DNA of 64,000 nt, from NCBI GenBank assembly GCA_016718035.1, contig JADKEK010000004.1:372001-436000 (forward strand). Direction: 5' to 3'. A model generated the notes under the pieces. It saw only the letters and a program-made list of their open reading frames with translations, ran no database searches and was not told the DNA's origin. Position 1 is the stretch's first letter. Every line of letters starts with the position of its first letter. This stretch comes from Bacteroidota bacterium (GTDB lineage Bacteria > Bacteroidota > Bacteroidia > Chitinophagales > BACL12). Positions 55,870-63,137 of this stretch are shown in pieces. A program made the translations under genes and the position numbers.

Positions 55870-56471
55870 ATCTGCAATTCGTGTTCTTGACAATCTATTC
55901 TCAATTCGTTTTCGGCAAGTTGACTTTTCAAAAGTTTGCAGTAGTGAACACCTTTTTCAAGTTGATAGTTGGAGCAAGTAAAACACATTCTTTGAATGGT
56001 AATTATGCCTGATTTGTTTAAGTCATAAATCAATTTCAGCAATCCATTAAGCATTATTGTTTTTTGTTCCGATGTTAGTTTTTCAATGGGTTGTTCTATT
56101 GATGAAGCAAATAATGATGCCTTCTTTGCTGTTTTTTTTCCTTCGTTTGTGAGTGATAGCGAAAAACTCCTAGTATCAATGGGGTCAGTCTCCTTGGTTA
56201 CTAATTCTTTTGAAAGTAACACTTTTACGCTATCGCTTATGGTGGCTTTTGTCATATTGAACTCATCAGCCAAATATCCTACTTTGCATTTTTCAGTTGA
56301 ATGGAAATAGATGAAAATCAAAATTTGAATTTGTATCGGGCTTAAAGAGTTTTCTTTGCTTTCATTCCATAGTAATACTCTGAATGCTTCTGAAATTCGT
56401 TCCAAAGCAACAACAATGCGACTTTCAATTTTTTGGTTTTGCTCGTTTAAATTAAAAGAAGAGTATTTCAT
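55866..56471 (-). CDS. MarR family transcriptional regulator with C-terminal four-Cys tail
   Basis: 201 aa. Winged helix in residues 45-112 (LSPIQIQILIFIYFH, VGYLADEFNMTKATISDSVK, the wing KETDPIDTRSFSLSLT). Beyond the usual MarR length is a tail with Cys163, Cys166, Cys178 and Cys194 (RMCFTCSNYQ, VHYCKLL, RIDCQEH), which could hold an iron-sulfur cluster or zinc. It sits between the DUF2024 gene (adjacent) and yggS (4-bp overlap). It is the best candidate to bind the palindromes at 57460 and 57772. Confidence 0.85.
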   Translation of the reverse strand: MKYSSFNLNEQNQKIESRIVVALERISEAFRVLLWNESKENSLSPIQIQILIFIYFHSTEKCKVGYLADEFNMTKATISDSVKVLLSKELVTKETDPIDTRSFSLSLTNEGKKTAKKASLFASSIEQPIEKLTSEQKTIMLNGLLKLIYDLNKSGIITIQRMCFTCSNYQLEKGVHYCKLLKSQLAENELRIDCQEHELQI

Positions 56472-56810
56472 TTATTCGCAGTTTTCCATTTCAAGAATAA
56501 AATAGCCTTGTTTTTTTATGTCGGCTTCCCATTGTGGTTGCAAACTTCTAACGTGGCAAAACCTGCATTCTTTTGATGTCAAAGGTTGCCCTTCTTGCCC
56601 TTTAGTTTTCAGATATGCTCTGCCATATTCGTAAATAACGGCAGTGTCTTTTACTGATGATGGTGCAATAATGTCAAAGTGCATTACGCTACCATCTTTC
56701 TTAGTTACATAGGTGTCCCAAACTGCTACTTCCATTGTTTTTGTTTTATTGTTTTGTGCGCTTGTTGATAATGCTAAAAGCGCAAAAGTTATTATAAATA
56801 AAGGTCTCAT
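56472..56810 (-). CDS. DUF2024 family protein with a predicted signal peptide
   Basis: 112 aa. The DUF2024 core begins MEVAVWDTYVTKKDGSVMHF and ends TSKECRFCHVRSLQP with a CxxC-H. Known members are about 85 aa and cytosolic. Here an N-terminal stretch MRPLFIITFALLALSTSAQ precedes it, so the product may be exported; an internal start at the Met of MEVAVW would restore the normal size. Adjacent to MarR, overlapping HPP by four bases. Confidence 0.82.
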   Translation of the reverse strand: MRPLFIITFALLALSTSAQNNKTKTMEVAVWDTYVTKKDGSVMHFDIIAPSSVKDTAVIYEYGRAYLKTKGQEGQPLTSKECRFCHVRSLQPQWEADIKKQGYFILEMENCE

Positions 56811-57436
56811 TTTATTTTTCTTGATTTCATTTTATTCATTTGCTTTTTTGCTGGGTCAACTAACCACTTTATACTTCTTGAAAATCTACCGTCAGTAGGG
56901 TATTTACGATGAGGAGTTATGTTGTTAAAAACAAGGGCTACTATAAGCATAATTGAAACACCTGTTAATACAGGAGACAAAACATATAAATACCCAAGTG
57001 ATACAATTTTGCTTGTGCCTAATACCGCTATCAAAGCAGTAGCCCCGCCCGGTGGATGAAGTGTTTTTGTGTATTGCATTGCCAAAATCGAAATGGAAAC
57101 AGCCAAAGGCGCACTTAACCAAATAGGTTCAGGAATTATCTTATAAATTGATACTCCTATTAAAGCACTAATTAGATGACCGCCAATTAAATTTCTAGGT
57201 TGAGCAAGCGGACTTTGAATGGCTCCATAAATTAATACAGCAGTTGCTCCAAACGACCCAATTAGAAAAACATTCTCGAAATGTTCTAAATAGAAACTTT
57301 GTATAAATCCAATTGCAGCAATGCCAATAAAAGCACCAAGAAATGACCAAAATGCTTCCTTGCTATCAACAAGAGTTTCTTTATAAATAATGTATTTACT
57401 TATCCTGTAGCTTCTTTTGACTTTTTCCTTTATCAT
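56807..57436 (-). CDS. HPP family membrane protein
   Basis: 209 aa. Contains the HPP motif TLHPPGGATALIAVLG and several membrane segments (AFIGIAAIGFIQSFYL, LAVSISILAMQY, VLTGVSIMLIVALVF). Family members have been linked to nitrite transport in chloroplasts and cyanobacteria; a role here with nitrogen oxides is inference from the neighbouring genes. First gene of the four-gene operon ending at yggS, preceded by an operator-overlapped promoter. Confidence 0.87.
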   Translation of the reverse strand: MIKEKVKRSYRISKYIIYKETLVDSKEAFWSFLGAFIGIAAIGFIQSFYLEHFENVFLIGSFGATAVLIYGAIQSPLAQPRNLIGGHLISALIGVSIYKIIPEPIWLSAPLAVSISILAMQYTKTLHPPGGATALIAVLGTSKIVSLGYLYVLSPVLTGVSIMLIVALVFNNITPHRKYPTDGRFSRSIKWLVDPAKKQMNKMKSRKIK

Positions 57437-57441
57437 AAATT

Positions 57442-57488
57442 AAAATTGCCCTGCAAAGATAGGAATCCTAACAATGCAGGGCAATTTT
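57442..57488. terminator. perfect 14-bp stem hairpin enclosing the HPP promoter
   Basis: AAAATTGCCCTGCA and TGCAGGGCAATTTT enclose a 19-nt loop that holds the -7 element and operator of HPP. It can end thioredoxin-gene transcription (stop at 57491) on the minus strand and has a strong T-run on the plus strand. Confidence 0.7.
57454..57470 (-). promoter_or_regulatory. HPP operon promoter with overlapping operator
   Basis: On the minus strand TAGGATTCCTA is followed directly by TATCTTTG (-7 consensus TAnnTTTG) and GCAG. The palindrome 57460-57470 overlaps the -7 box by two bases. Same layout as at 57766-57790. Confidence 0.65.
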
Positions 57489-57490
57489 TT

Positions 57491-57724
57491 TTAACCTTTT
57501 ACGTCAGCCATAGACGCACCAAAATTGATGTGTAAAACATTTCCGTTTGGTGTCACCAAAGCTGGAACAGATTTTACACCTGCTTTTTCCGCTTCCGCAA
57601 TTCGGTTACGGTCTTCGCCAATGTGAACGATTTCTACATTAGTTGCACCAATTAGGTTAACGATGTCGTGTTCTGCACTTACGCATACTGGACATCCAGC
57701 GTGATAGAAAATTGATTTTGCCAT
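57491..57724 (-). CDS. small thioredoxin-like redox protein (CPVC)
   Basis: 77 aa, glutaredoxin/thioredoxin fold: MAKSIFYHAGCPVCVSAEHD has a CxxC active site at residues 11-14, and cis-Pro is in VKSVPALVTPNG. The gene has its own promoter (57766-57790) under the same operator type as the HPP operon. Probably a disulfide or mixed-thiol reductase induced with the same stress signal. Confidence 0.85.
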   Translation of the reverse strand: MAKSIFYHAGCPVCVSAEHDIVNLIGATNVEIVHIGEDRNRIAEAEKAGVKSVPALVTPNGNVLHINFGASMADVKG

Positions 57725-57765
57725 TTTTTATGAATTTAAATTTTTGTTTGGCATTATTGCCGCTG

Positions 57766-57790
57766 CAAATATAGTAAGGAATCCTTACTA
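57766..57790 (-). promoter_or_regulatory. thioredoxin-gene promoter with overlapping 19-bp palindromic operator
   Basis: Palindrome TAGTAAGGAATCCTTACTA (57772-57790) overlaps the -7 element TATATTTG (plus complement 57766-57773). GGATTCC is the core shared with the HPP promoter. Confidence 0.7.
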
Positions 57791-57856
57791 AGAAAATACT
57801 TTTAAAGTTTTTAATGCATTCAGTTAAATTGTTTTATCTGGACATTGAAAAATGTT

Positions 57857-58195
57857 TCAATTTTCTTCTAACACCGAAACTATTGCCCCGTCCAAATCTG
57901 CCGAAACTAACAATTGACAAGAAAGTCGAATGCTTGGATTATCTTCAAAACCATATCTTGCAAGTGTTACAGGTTCATTCCTATCTTTTATTACTGAACT
58001 TCCTCGTAATCCAGTTACGAGTACAATGCAAGTAGCACACCTGCCCATTCCACCACATTCTCCAAAGCAATCAAGGTACATTTTGTCTTTTAGCAATTCC
58101 ATTAAATTGTGATACTCTCCATTGTAGGTTTCAATGGTTTGTTCTATTCCATTTTCAAGCACTGTTATTTTTATTATGCTTCTTGTCATAACCAA
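57857..58195 (-). CDS. [2Fe-2S] ferredoxin
   Basis: 112 aa, adrenodoxin-type. Cluster cysteines are in GECGGMGRCATC (C-x5-C-x2-C) and the distant LSCQLL. It overlaps the hemerythrin gene by 10 bp and is the last gene of the long respiratory/nitrosative-stress operon. Likely electron donor to one of the neighbouring iron enzymes; partner not identifiable. Confidence 0.88.
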   Translation of the reverse strand: MVMTRSIIKITVLENGIEQTIETYNGEYHNLMELLKDKMYLDCFGECGGMGRCATCIVLVTGLRGSSVIKDRNEPVTLARYGFEDNPSIRLSCQLLVSADLDGAIVSVLEEN

Positions 58196-58644
58196 AAAGG
58201 ATCTGATAGATTTTCATAAAAACTCTTATCCGAAAAATCTATTTCTATTTGGATCAATTGCTCACTGCTTGCTACTGACTGTATTGCGTTAAAAAGTACC
58301 CGTTCTTCAAAGCGAATATGCTTCTCTAGTTCTTCTTCAATCAAACTATTGGTTTTGGAAAGTTCACCTTCATTTTCAAAAAGTCGTTCTAACCTTCGGT
58401 GTTCGGCAAGTGCTTGTTTGACCAACTCATTTTCATTTCCTAAAATTGGGAACACATACTGTTCTTCAATTTCAAAATGTGGCTTTAAATAACTCATCCA
58501 AAACCAATCCAAATACTTTTTTATCCTTTCAGGTTCGATATTCAGTTTGATACCTTGCCTAATTTTCCAGCAGAGCAATAAGCCGTGATGGTGGTCACGG
58601 CTTAAAGGTTTAAGGGCTTCGTTTCTTTTAATAGGATTAGGCAT
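58186..58644 (-). CDS. hemerythrin domain protein
   Basis: 152 aa, HHE-type helical bundle. Di-iron ligands are likely in LSRDHHHGLLLCWKI, HFEIEEQYVFP, AEHRRLERLFE and LEKHIRFEERVLF. Binds a di-iron centre; in this context it may bind O2 or NO. Overlaps the ric gene by 8 bp and the ferredoxin gene by 10 bp. Confidence 0.87.
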   Translation of the reverse strand: MPNPIKRNEALKPLSRDHHHGLLLCWKIRQGIKLNIEPERIKKYLDWFWMSYLKPHFEIEEQYVFPILGNENELVKQALAEHRRLERLFENEGELSKTNSLIEEELEKHIRFEERVLFNAIQSVASSEQLIQIEIDFSDKSFYENLSDPFWL

Positions 58645-59365
58645 TCTTTAAATGTTGTTCAAGTTCAATGGCTTTAGGAAACAAGATGTTGTTTTCTAAA
58701 TGAATGTGCAAGTGCAAATCAGCTTCAAATTCTTTTAACAAGGAAAATGTCACTCGATAGGTATTGCAAGCATCTGCCGGTGGCGTGTAGTTGTTGCTCA
58801 GGGCTTCTATTTTTCTAAAGCGTTCTCCTTCGGTAGTATGTTCGTGCATCATCATTTGAATAGGATTTTCTACCGTGCCAAAATGTGGTGCTTCTAGTTT
58901 AGTATTTTCCTGTTTCACCTTTGCCATTTTTCTAACAAATGGAAACAAAATCAATTCTTCTTTTTTCATATGAGCTGCTAATTCACTGGCAGTCGCATTA
59001 AAGTGTTCATTGATTTCTAAAAGCTCAGGATGACGGTCACCGTGCACTCGGCAAATTTTGTCTAGATAAGGTTTTATTTCTTGCGTTTTGTCTTCCACAT
59101 AGCGATGATGTTTTTTCTCTATGTAATCCGCCATAAGGTCTATAGGCCAAGATTGATAATCGATGGTGCTTTCTAAAGTTGCCTTATTTGCTTCGATTAA
59201 ATCGGTTACTACCGAAGATGCGTCAATTTCTTTTGCTTCGCAAGCATCTTGAATTGTTCTGTTACCTTGACAACAAAAGTCGATACCATATTTTTTAAAA
59301 ACTGAAGCAGCACGGTAATCTTGTGCCACTAATTCTCCGATGATGTTATTTTCTTGAATATTCAT
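58637..59365 (-). CDS. ric: iron-sulfur cluster repair di-iron protein (Ric/ScdA/YtfE)
   Basis: 242 aa. The N-terminal ScdA_N domain (about 8-55) has VAQDYRAASVFKKYGIDFCC with the CC pair and GNRTIQDAC. The hemerythrin-like domain follows, with HHRYVEDKT, HGDRHPELLEINEHF, HMKKEELILFPF, MMHEHTTEGERF and HLHIHLENNILFPKA. It releases iron and repairs Fe-S clusters damaged by NO or peroxide. This is the strongest single marker of a nitrosative-stress role for the operon. Confidence 0.93.
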   Translation of the reverse strand: MNIQENNIIGELVAQDYRAASVFKKYGIDFCCQGNRTIQDACEAKEIDASSVVTDLIEANKATLESTIDYQSWPIDLMADYIEKKHHRYVEDKTQEIKPYLDKICRVHGDRHPELLEINEHFNATASELAAHMKKEELILFPFVRKMAKVKQENTKLEAPHFGTVENPIQMMMHEHTTEGERFRKIEALSNNYTPPADACNTYRVTFSLLKEFEADLHLHIHLENNILFPKAIELEQHLKNA

Positions 59366-59383
59366 TTTACTATTTTTTAAGTG

Positions 59384-60292
59384 TTATTTATTATTACCCC
59401 AATTGGTTATTTCGTCATTGTTCCAAAGTGTTGGGAAAAATTTACGCTGCTGAAACTTTGGATGCAAATATTTTTTCCATTCGCTACCACCTGTCGCTGC
59501 TTTGTTTTCACCTTTTAAGTCGAGGTAGTGTTGAGCTGTTTCCAAATGAACTAAAGGCCAAGCCACATTGTACAAATGGTCAAACTCTTTTAATTTCGTT
59601 TTCAATGCTTCCGAACAATTTTGCATTTTCAAAACTTTATCTTCCAATGTAGAGCCTTTCGTTTTGTTTGCCATTGCAACTAATCGGTCTAAATACTTTT
59701 CTTCAAACTGCAATAGGGTGAGTGACTTTTTGCCGGTTTTTCTATTTAATCCAGCATCTTTCCAATAAATATGCTCAAAGTATTCTTCTGTAGTGGGTGT
59801 GTCTGAAATTCGTTGCTTGCCTTCTTCATTGATTAGATTTACTAAGCGGGTGCAGTAGATTTCGATTAAGCGAAATGTAACCGACTGAAAACCACTAGCT
59901 GGTGTTAAGCTGCTGCGAAAAGTATTATAGTCATCATAATTCATTCCGTATTTCATTACATCAAACGAACCTATAAGCATATTCGTGTAGCGGTTCAATC
60001 TCTCTAATTTTTCCAACCAAACATCTTCATTAAAAGGTTCATAAACCAATTGCTTTATTTCGTGAACCATCATTTTAAGGAAAAGCTCCGTTACTTGATG
60101 ATACATAATAAAGATTTCTTCGTCCTTGAAATTGGTTCTTGGTTTTTGTAAAGAAAGTAGTGTGTCTGCTTCTACATAATCCCAATAGTTGATTGGTTTT
60201 GCGTGAAGCAATCCTTTTAGGTACGTTTCAGGGTTTTCCCCCAATTGCTGATATTTTGTTTCAATATCATTGATGATTTTTTCGTTGCTCAT
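59384..60292 (-). CDS. kynA: tryptophan 2,3-dioxygenase family haem protein
   Basis: 302 aa, family length. TDO motifs: YHQVTELFLKMMVHEIKQL (substrate-side His65 and neighbours), FRSSLTPASGFQSVTFRLIE, and the haem-ligand region WPLVHLETAQHYLDLKG followed by ATGGSEWKKYLHPKFQQR. All canonical blocks are present. No other kynurenine-pathway gene is in the window. Instead it sits between the 147-aa membrane gene (4-bp overlap) and ric (18 bp), in a nitrosative/low-oxygen operon, so the role may differ from Trp catabolism. Confidence 0.87.
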   Translation of the reverse strand: MSNEKIINDIETKYQQLGENPETYLKGLLHAKPINYWDYVEADTLLSLQKPRTNFKDEEIFIMYHQVTELFLKMMVHEIKQLVYEPFNEDVWLEKLERLNRYTNMLIGSFDVMKYGMNYDDYNTFRSSLTPASGFQSVTFRLIEIYCTRLVNLINEEGKQRISDTPTTEEYFEHIYWKDAGLNRKTGKKSLTLLQFEEKYLDRLVAMANKTKGSTLEDKVLKMQNCSEALKTKLKEFDHLYNVAWPLVHLETAQHYLDLKGENKAATGGSEWKKYLHPKFQQRKFFPTLWNNDEITNWGNNK

Positions 60293-60732
60293 ATTGTTGT
60301 GTTTTTAAAAAATGTTAAACCAAAAATTGTCAGACTCGCTACTTTAACGAGTTCTATGCCTACATAATAAAAATGCAGGTTTGAGGGAGGAACAATTTGA
60401 CCTTGTATATGTAATTCTGCTCTTGCATCTAATGCAGGTAATAGCCAAAAAGTTTGAATTAATAAAAGAATAACAGGGAAGGCAAAAAACAGATTTTGCC
60501 ATTTCAGAATTTCAGATGTATTATAAAAAATGTTGATGATGACAATCAAAGCAAATACCAATTCAACTTTATTGAGGGCATTAAAAACCAATCTTCCTAT
60601 GCCTAATCCCAAAGGCACACTAATTCCTGGAGCACGGAATTTGAGCCAGGCTTCCATAAAGCTGATGGCACAAACAAACCCAATCCATAGGAAAGTGCAA
60701 ATAAGGGCTATGGGCATTTTTACTACGGTCAT
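60289..60732 (-). CDS. four-helix membrane protein, unknown function
   Basis: 147 aa with four hydrophobic segments (IALICTFLWIGFVCAISFM, LVFALIVIINIFYN, LFFAFPVILLLIQTFWLLP, VKVASLTIFGLTFF). Overlaps kynA by four bases downstream and the haemoglobin gene by four upstream, so it is strictly co-expressed with both. No family identified. Confidence 0.78.
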   Translation of the reverse strand: MTVVKMPIALICTFLWIGFVCAISFMEAWLKFRAPGISVPLGLGIGRLVFNALNKVELVFALIVIINIFYNTSEILKWQNLFFAFPVILLLIQTFWLLPALDARAELHIQGQIVPPSNLHFYYVGIELVKVASLTIFGLTFFKNTTI

Positions 60733-61115
60733 AGCAATGGAATTGAAGGATTATTTTTGTAGTATTCGATTTTTGAATGAAACATTTCTGCCATTCGTTG
60801 TCCTTGCCATTTCATTCGTTCTGCTTTTTCACCTTCAAAATTTTCATCCACCGTTTCGTAAAAAAGATTTAACCATTGATTGAAATGTTCAATGCTTACA
60901 GGAAGTTTGGCGTGAGGCAAAAATGGACTGCCGTGATAGGTGTGTTCGTCCAACAAAACAGTTTGCCAAAAACGGTACATTTTTTCCAGATGTGCTGGCC
61001 AACGGTCTTGAATTTTATTATTGAAGATGTCTCTTAAAACATCATCTTCACGAACTTTTCCATAGAAATTATCTACTAGCGTTTTAATGTCTTCAAGGTT
61101 TTGTATGTCGTTCAT
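60729..61115 (-). CDS. group III truncated haemoglobin
   Basis: 128 aa from the Met at 61115 (MNDIQNLEDIKTLVDNFYG). Fits group III globins: FYGKVREDDVLRDIFNNKI, RFWQTVLLDEHTYHG, and the proximal His in KLPVSIEHFNQWLNLF. Such globins bind O2/NO in microaerobic bacteria. A longer start at 61187 would add an unlikely basic leader overlapping the upstream gene. Confidence 0.87.
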   Translation of the reverse strand: MNDIQNLEDIKTLVDNFYGKVREDDVLRDIFNNKIQDRWPAHLEKMYRFWQTVLLDEHTYHGSPFLPHAKLPVSIEHFNQWLNLFYETVDENFEGEKAERMKWQGQRMAEMFHSKIEYYKNNPSIPLL

Positions 61116-61117
61116 TT

Positions 61118-61414
61118 TTAGAATATAGTTAATAATAAAATGACTAAGTTGGCTATTACACTTGTGTAGAAAATTCCTAAACACCATTTAGCCGGGCTTT
61201 GTGCAATGAAGGCGGAATTTGATGCCATAGTTACTGCTGCACAAACGACAAGTAGTACAATGTTGTCTGCCTTCAACGCATAAATTGCGGCAACAGAACC
61301 CCAACAGCTCTGAGCAGTCATCATTAATGCCATAGCACCAAATCTGTTTACTTCAAAAGATTGAGCCTGTTTGTCAAACCAATTGTTGGTTAATTCATTT
61401 GTGTTTATTTCCAT
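61118..61414 (-). CDS. small membrane protein of the operon, unknown function
   Basis: 98 aa with about three hydrophobic segments (MALMMTAQSCWGSVAAIYAL, IVLLVVCAAVTMA, GIFYTSVIANLVILLLTIF). Lies 2 bp upstream of the haemoglobin start. No family recognised. Confidence 0.75.
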   Translation of the reverse strand: MEINTNELTNNWFDKQAQSFEVNRFGAMALMMTAQSCWGSVAAIYALKADNIVLLVVCAAVTMASNSAFIAQSPAKWCLGIFYTSVIANLVILLLTIF

Positions 61415-61458
61415 TTTGTTTGGTTTTTATATTTCTTCCATTTTAATTTTTCCAATAG

Positions 61459-61548
61459 TTATTCGCAGCCGCAACCGTTTGAAACTCTATGGCAATTACA
61501 TTGGCAGACGGTGATTAATGTCTCTAACCAAATTTCCTTGTTAGCCAT
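61459..61548 (-). CDS. 29-aa Cys-rich small protein (candidate)
   Basis: ATG at 61548, stop at 61459-61461. The peptide starts MANKEIWLETLITVCQCNCH and ends RVSNGCGCE: five Cys in 15 residues. It lies between co-oriented operon genes (16 bp after one, 44 bp before the next), filling an otherwise empty gap. A metal- or cluster-binding micropeptide is possible; no homologue known to me. Confidence 0.5.
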   Translation of the reverse strand: MANKEIWLETLITVCQCNCHRVSNGCGCE

Positions 61549-61564
61549 TTCTATTTTTATTGAA

Positions 61565-61969
61565 TTACAGACTAAAATTTGTGATGATATAAAATGCTGC
61601 CCAACCTAAGAAAACAATTAGCAATATCCAAAGCCAATTAGGTACACTTTGAGGGGTTTCACTTCCTTCAATCAAGAATTTTTTTTGATTTCCTTTGTCG
61701 TAAGCGTTTATCATTAGCGGAATAACTCCATCCACAACCCCATTGTCACTCAAGCCTTCCACCGAAATAGCAGGACCATTTTTTACCGTAAATTTTATTT
61801 TCCGAATACCTTCTCTGCCTGTGGGTGATTTGCTAATGAGTTTTAAGGTGTGCTCGCCATCTGTTAATTTGCTGGTGTCAAAATCAAATTGCACCGGTGG
61901 AACCAACTCCGCTATGGGTTGTTGTTCATCATCCACAAAAAGTTTAATCTTGCTTTTATATTCTTCCAT
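61565..61969 (-). CDS. Ig-like domain protein with C-terminal membrane anchor
   Basis: 134 aa. Beta-rich N-terminal part (IKLFVDDEQQPIAELVPPVQ, LTDGEHTLKLISKSPTGREG) resembling bacterial Ig-like domains, then one transmembrane helix at the end (NWLWILLIVFLGWAAFYIIT). Lies 5 bp from the 86-aa gene. Probably an accessory or assembly subunit of the adjacent cytochrome oxidase; role inferred from position. Confidence 0.72.
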   Translation of the reverse strand: MEEYKSKIKLFVDDEQQPIAELVPPVQFDFDTSKLTDGEHTLKLISKSPTGREGIRKIKFTVKNGPAISVEGLSDNGVVDGVIPLMINAYDKGNQKKFLIEGSETPQSVPNWLWILLIVFLGWAAFYIITNFSL

Positions 61970-61974
61970 CTTAT

Positions 61975-62235
61975 TTAATTGCTTAAGATTGATTGTTTGA
62001 TATGGTCTTCATTTTTTTCACCGGGTTTTACCAGATATTTTATGGAGTAAATCAGCGTTAAAATGGTGATGAGCGTAATAATGGCAATGATTACCCAATC
62101 CCAATCACTTTGCGGACCCGCTCCGTGAGTTAACCCTTGCGTTATTTTAGGTTGTTGCTTTTCGCAAACAGGACAAGCGATAGCTATTTGAGCTATAAAA
62201 ATGATAAGTACAGATATGATATATTTTACTTTCAT
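61975..62235 (-). CDS. small membrane protein with CPVC motif
   Basis: 86 aa. A signal-like N-terminal helix (YIISVLIIFIAQIAIA) is followed at once by CPVCEKQQP, then a second helix (DWVIIAIITLITILTLIYSI). The CxxC just after the membrane could bind metal or act in haem/copper handling. Four bp from the dihaem cytochrome gene, so part of the same unit. Confidence 0.75.
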   Translation of the reverse strand: MKVKYIISVLIIFIAQIAIACPVCEKQQPKITQGLTHGAGPQSDWDWVIIAIITLITILTLIYSIKYLVKPGEKNEDHIKQSILSN

Positions 62236-62239
62236 CTTG

Positions 62240-63127
62240 TTATTTGTTAGATGTTAATTTTATAAAGTCCATTATCTTTTTCACTTCTTCAGGAGTTACA
62301 GTTTTAGCATTATTACCCCAACTTGTTTTTTCGTGATTAATTATGGCTGTAACTTCTTCGGGAGTTAGGTTATTATCCAAACCTACTGCGTTCATCACTG
62401 CATATTCTGGTCTGGCATCATAACCAAGCATTATAATATTGACGAATAATTCGAGATCATTACCCAAAACTATCGGGCTACCCTTTAATGATGGGAAAGC
62501 ACCTTTAAGTCCTTCGCCATTGGCTTGGTGGCAACTCATACAGTTATTGGTGTACAATAATTTGCCATCAGGTAGGTTAGCATTATTTCCATTTACTATC
62601 ACAGGAATTTCTTTTTTCTTGTACAAAAATTCCATAGGTAATTTACCATCAGGTAGTGGCGTTTGTTTTAGGCTTTGGAGATACGCTACTAATTGGAGTG
62701 CTTCTTGCGTGGCAACAATTCTTCCGGGTTGATAGATGTGTAATAAATTCCAAGCTAAGCTCGGCTGTCTTAAACCTATATTGGTTAAATCGGGGCCTGT
62801 TCTTTCCGTACCCATTAATGTAGCCGTGTTTGTCCAAAAATCTATTCTCGAAATACCCGCATAATCGGCTGGTATTCCGGGTCTACTGCCCCAAACATTG
62901 TCCATATCTACATTTCTTACTTGCTGTGTATGGCAAGCCACGCAGCCGTTAGCAATAAAACTTTTTTTACCGAGATAGGCTTCTTGGGTCAACGGTTCAT
63001 AGCCAGGCAAAGGAGCATTATTTTCTTGATTATTGATGGCAGGCATTATGGCAACAATTATTGTTAACCCAACAAATAATACCAGTGCCGTTCTAAATAG
63101 CTTTTTATGATTGTCAAAAAATTCCAT
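62240..63127 (-). CDS. ccoO: fused CcoO-type/cytochrome c dihaem subunit of cbb3-type oxidase
   Basis: 295 aa. An N-terminal membrane anchor (FRTALVLFVGLTIIVAIM) is followed by a CcoO-like domain: haem site GCVACHTQQVR, then TERTGPDLTNIGLRQPSLAW and HIYQPGRIVATQEA. The second domain carries another haem c site, NCMSCHQANGEG, with a CcoP-like segment (GAFPSLKGSPIVLGND). This merges the work of CcoO and part of CcoP in one chain. It lies 10 bp after ccoN. Confidence 0.85.
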   Translation of the reverse strand: MEFFDNHKKLFRTALVLFVGLTIIVAIMPAINNQENNAPLPGYEPLTQEAYLGKKSFIANGCVACHTQQVRNVDMDNVWGSRPGIPADYAGISRIDFWTNTATLMGTERTGPDLTNIGLRQPSLAWNLLHIYQPGRIVATQEALQLVAYLQSLKQTPLPDGKLPMEFLYKKKEIPVIVNGNNANLPDGKLLYTNNCMSCHQANGEGLKGAFPSLKGSPIVLGNDLELFVNIIMLGYDARPEYAVMNAVGLDNNLTPEEVTAIINHEKTSWGNNAKTVTPEEVKKIMDFIKLTSNK

Positions 63128-63137
63128 TTCGTATATA

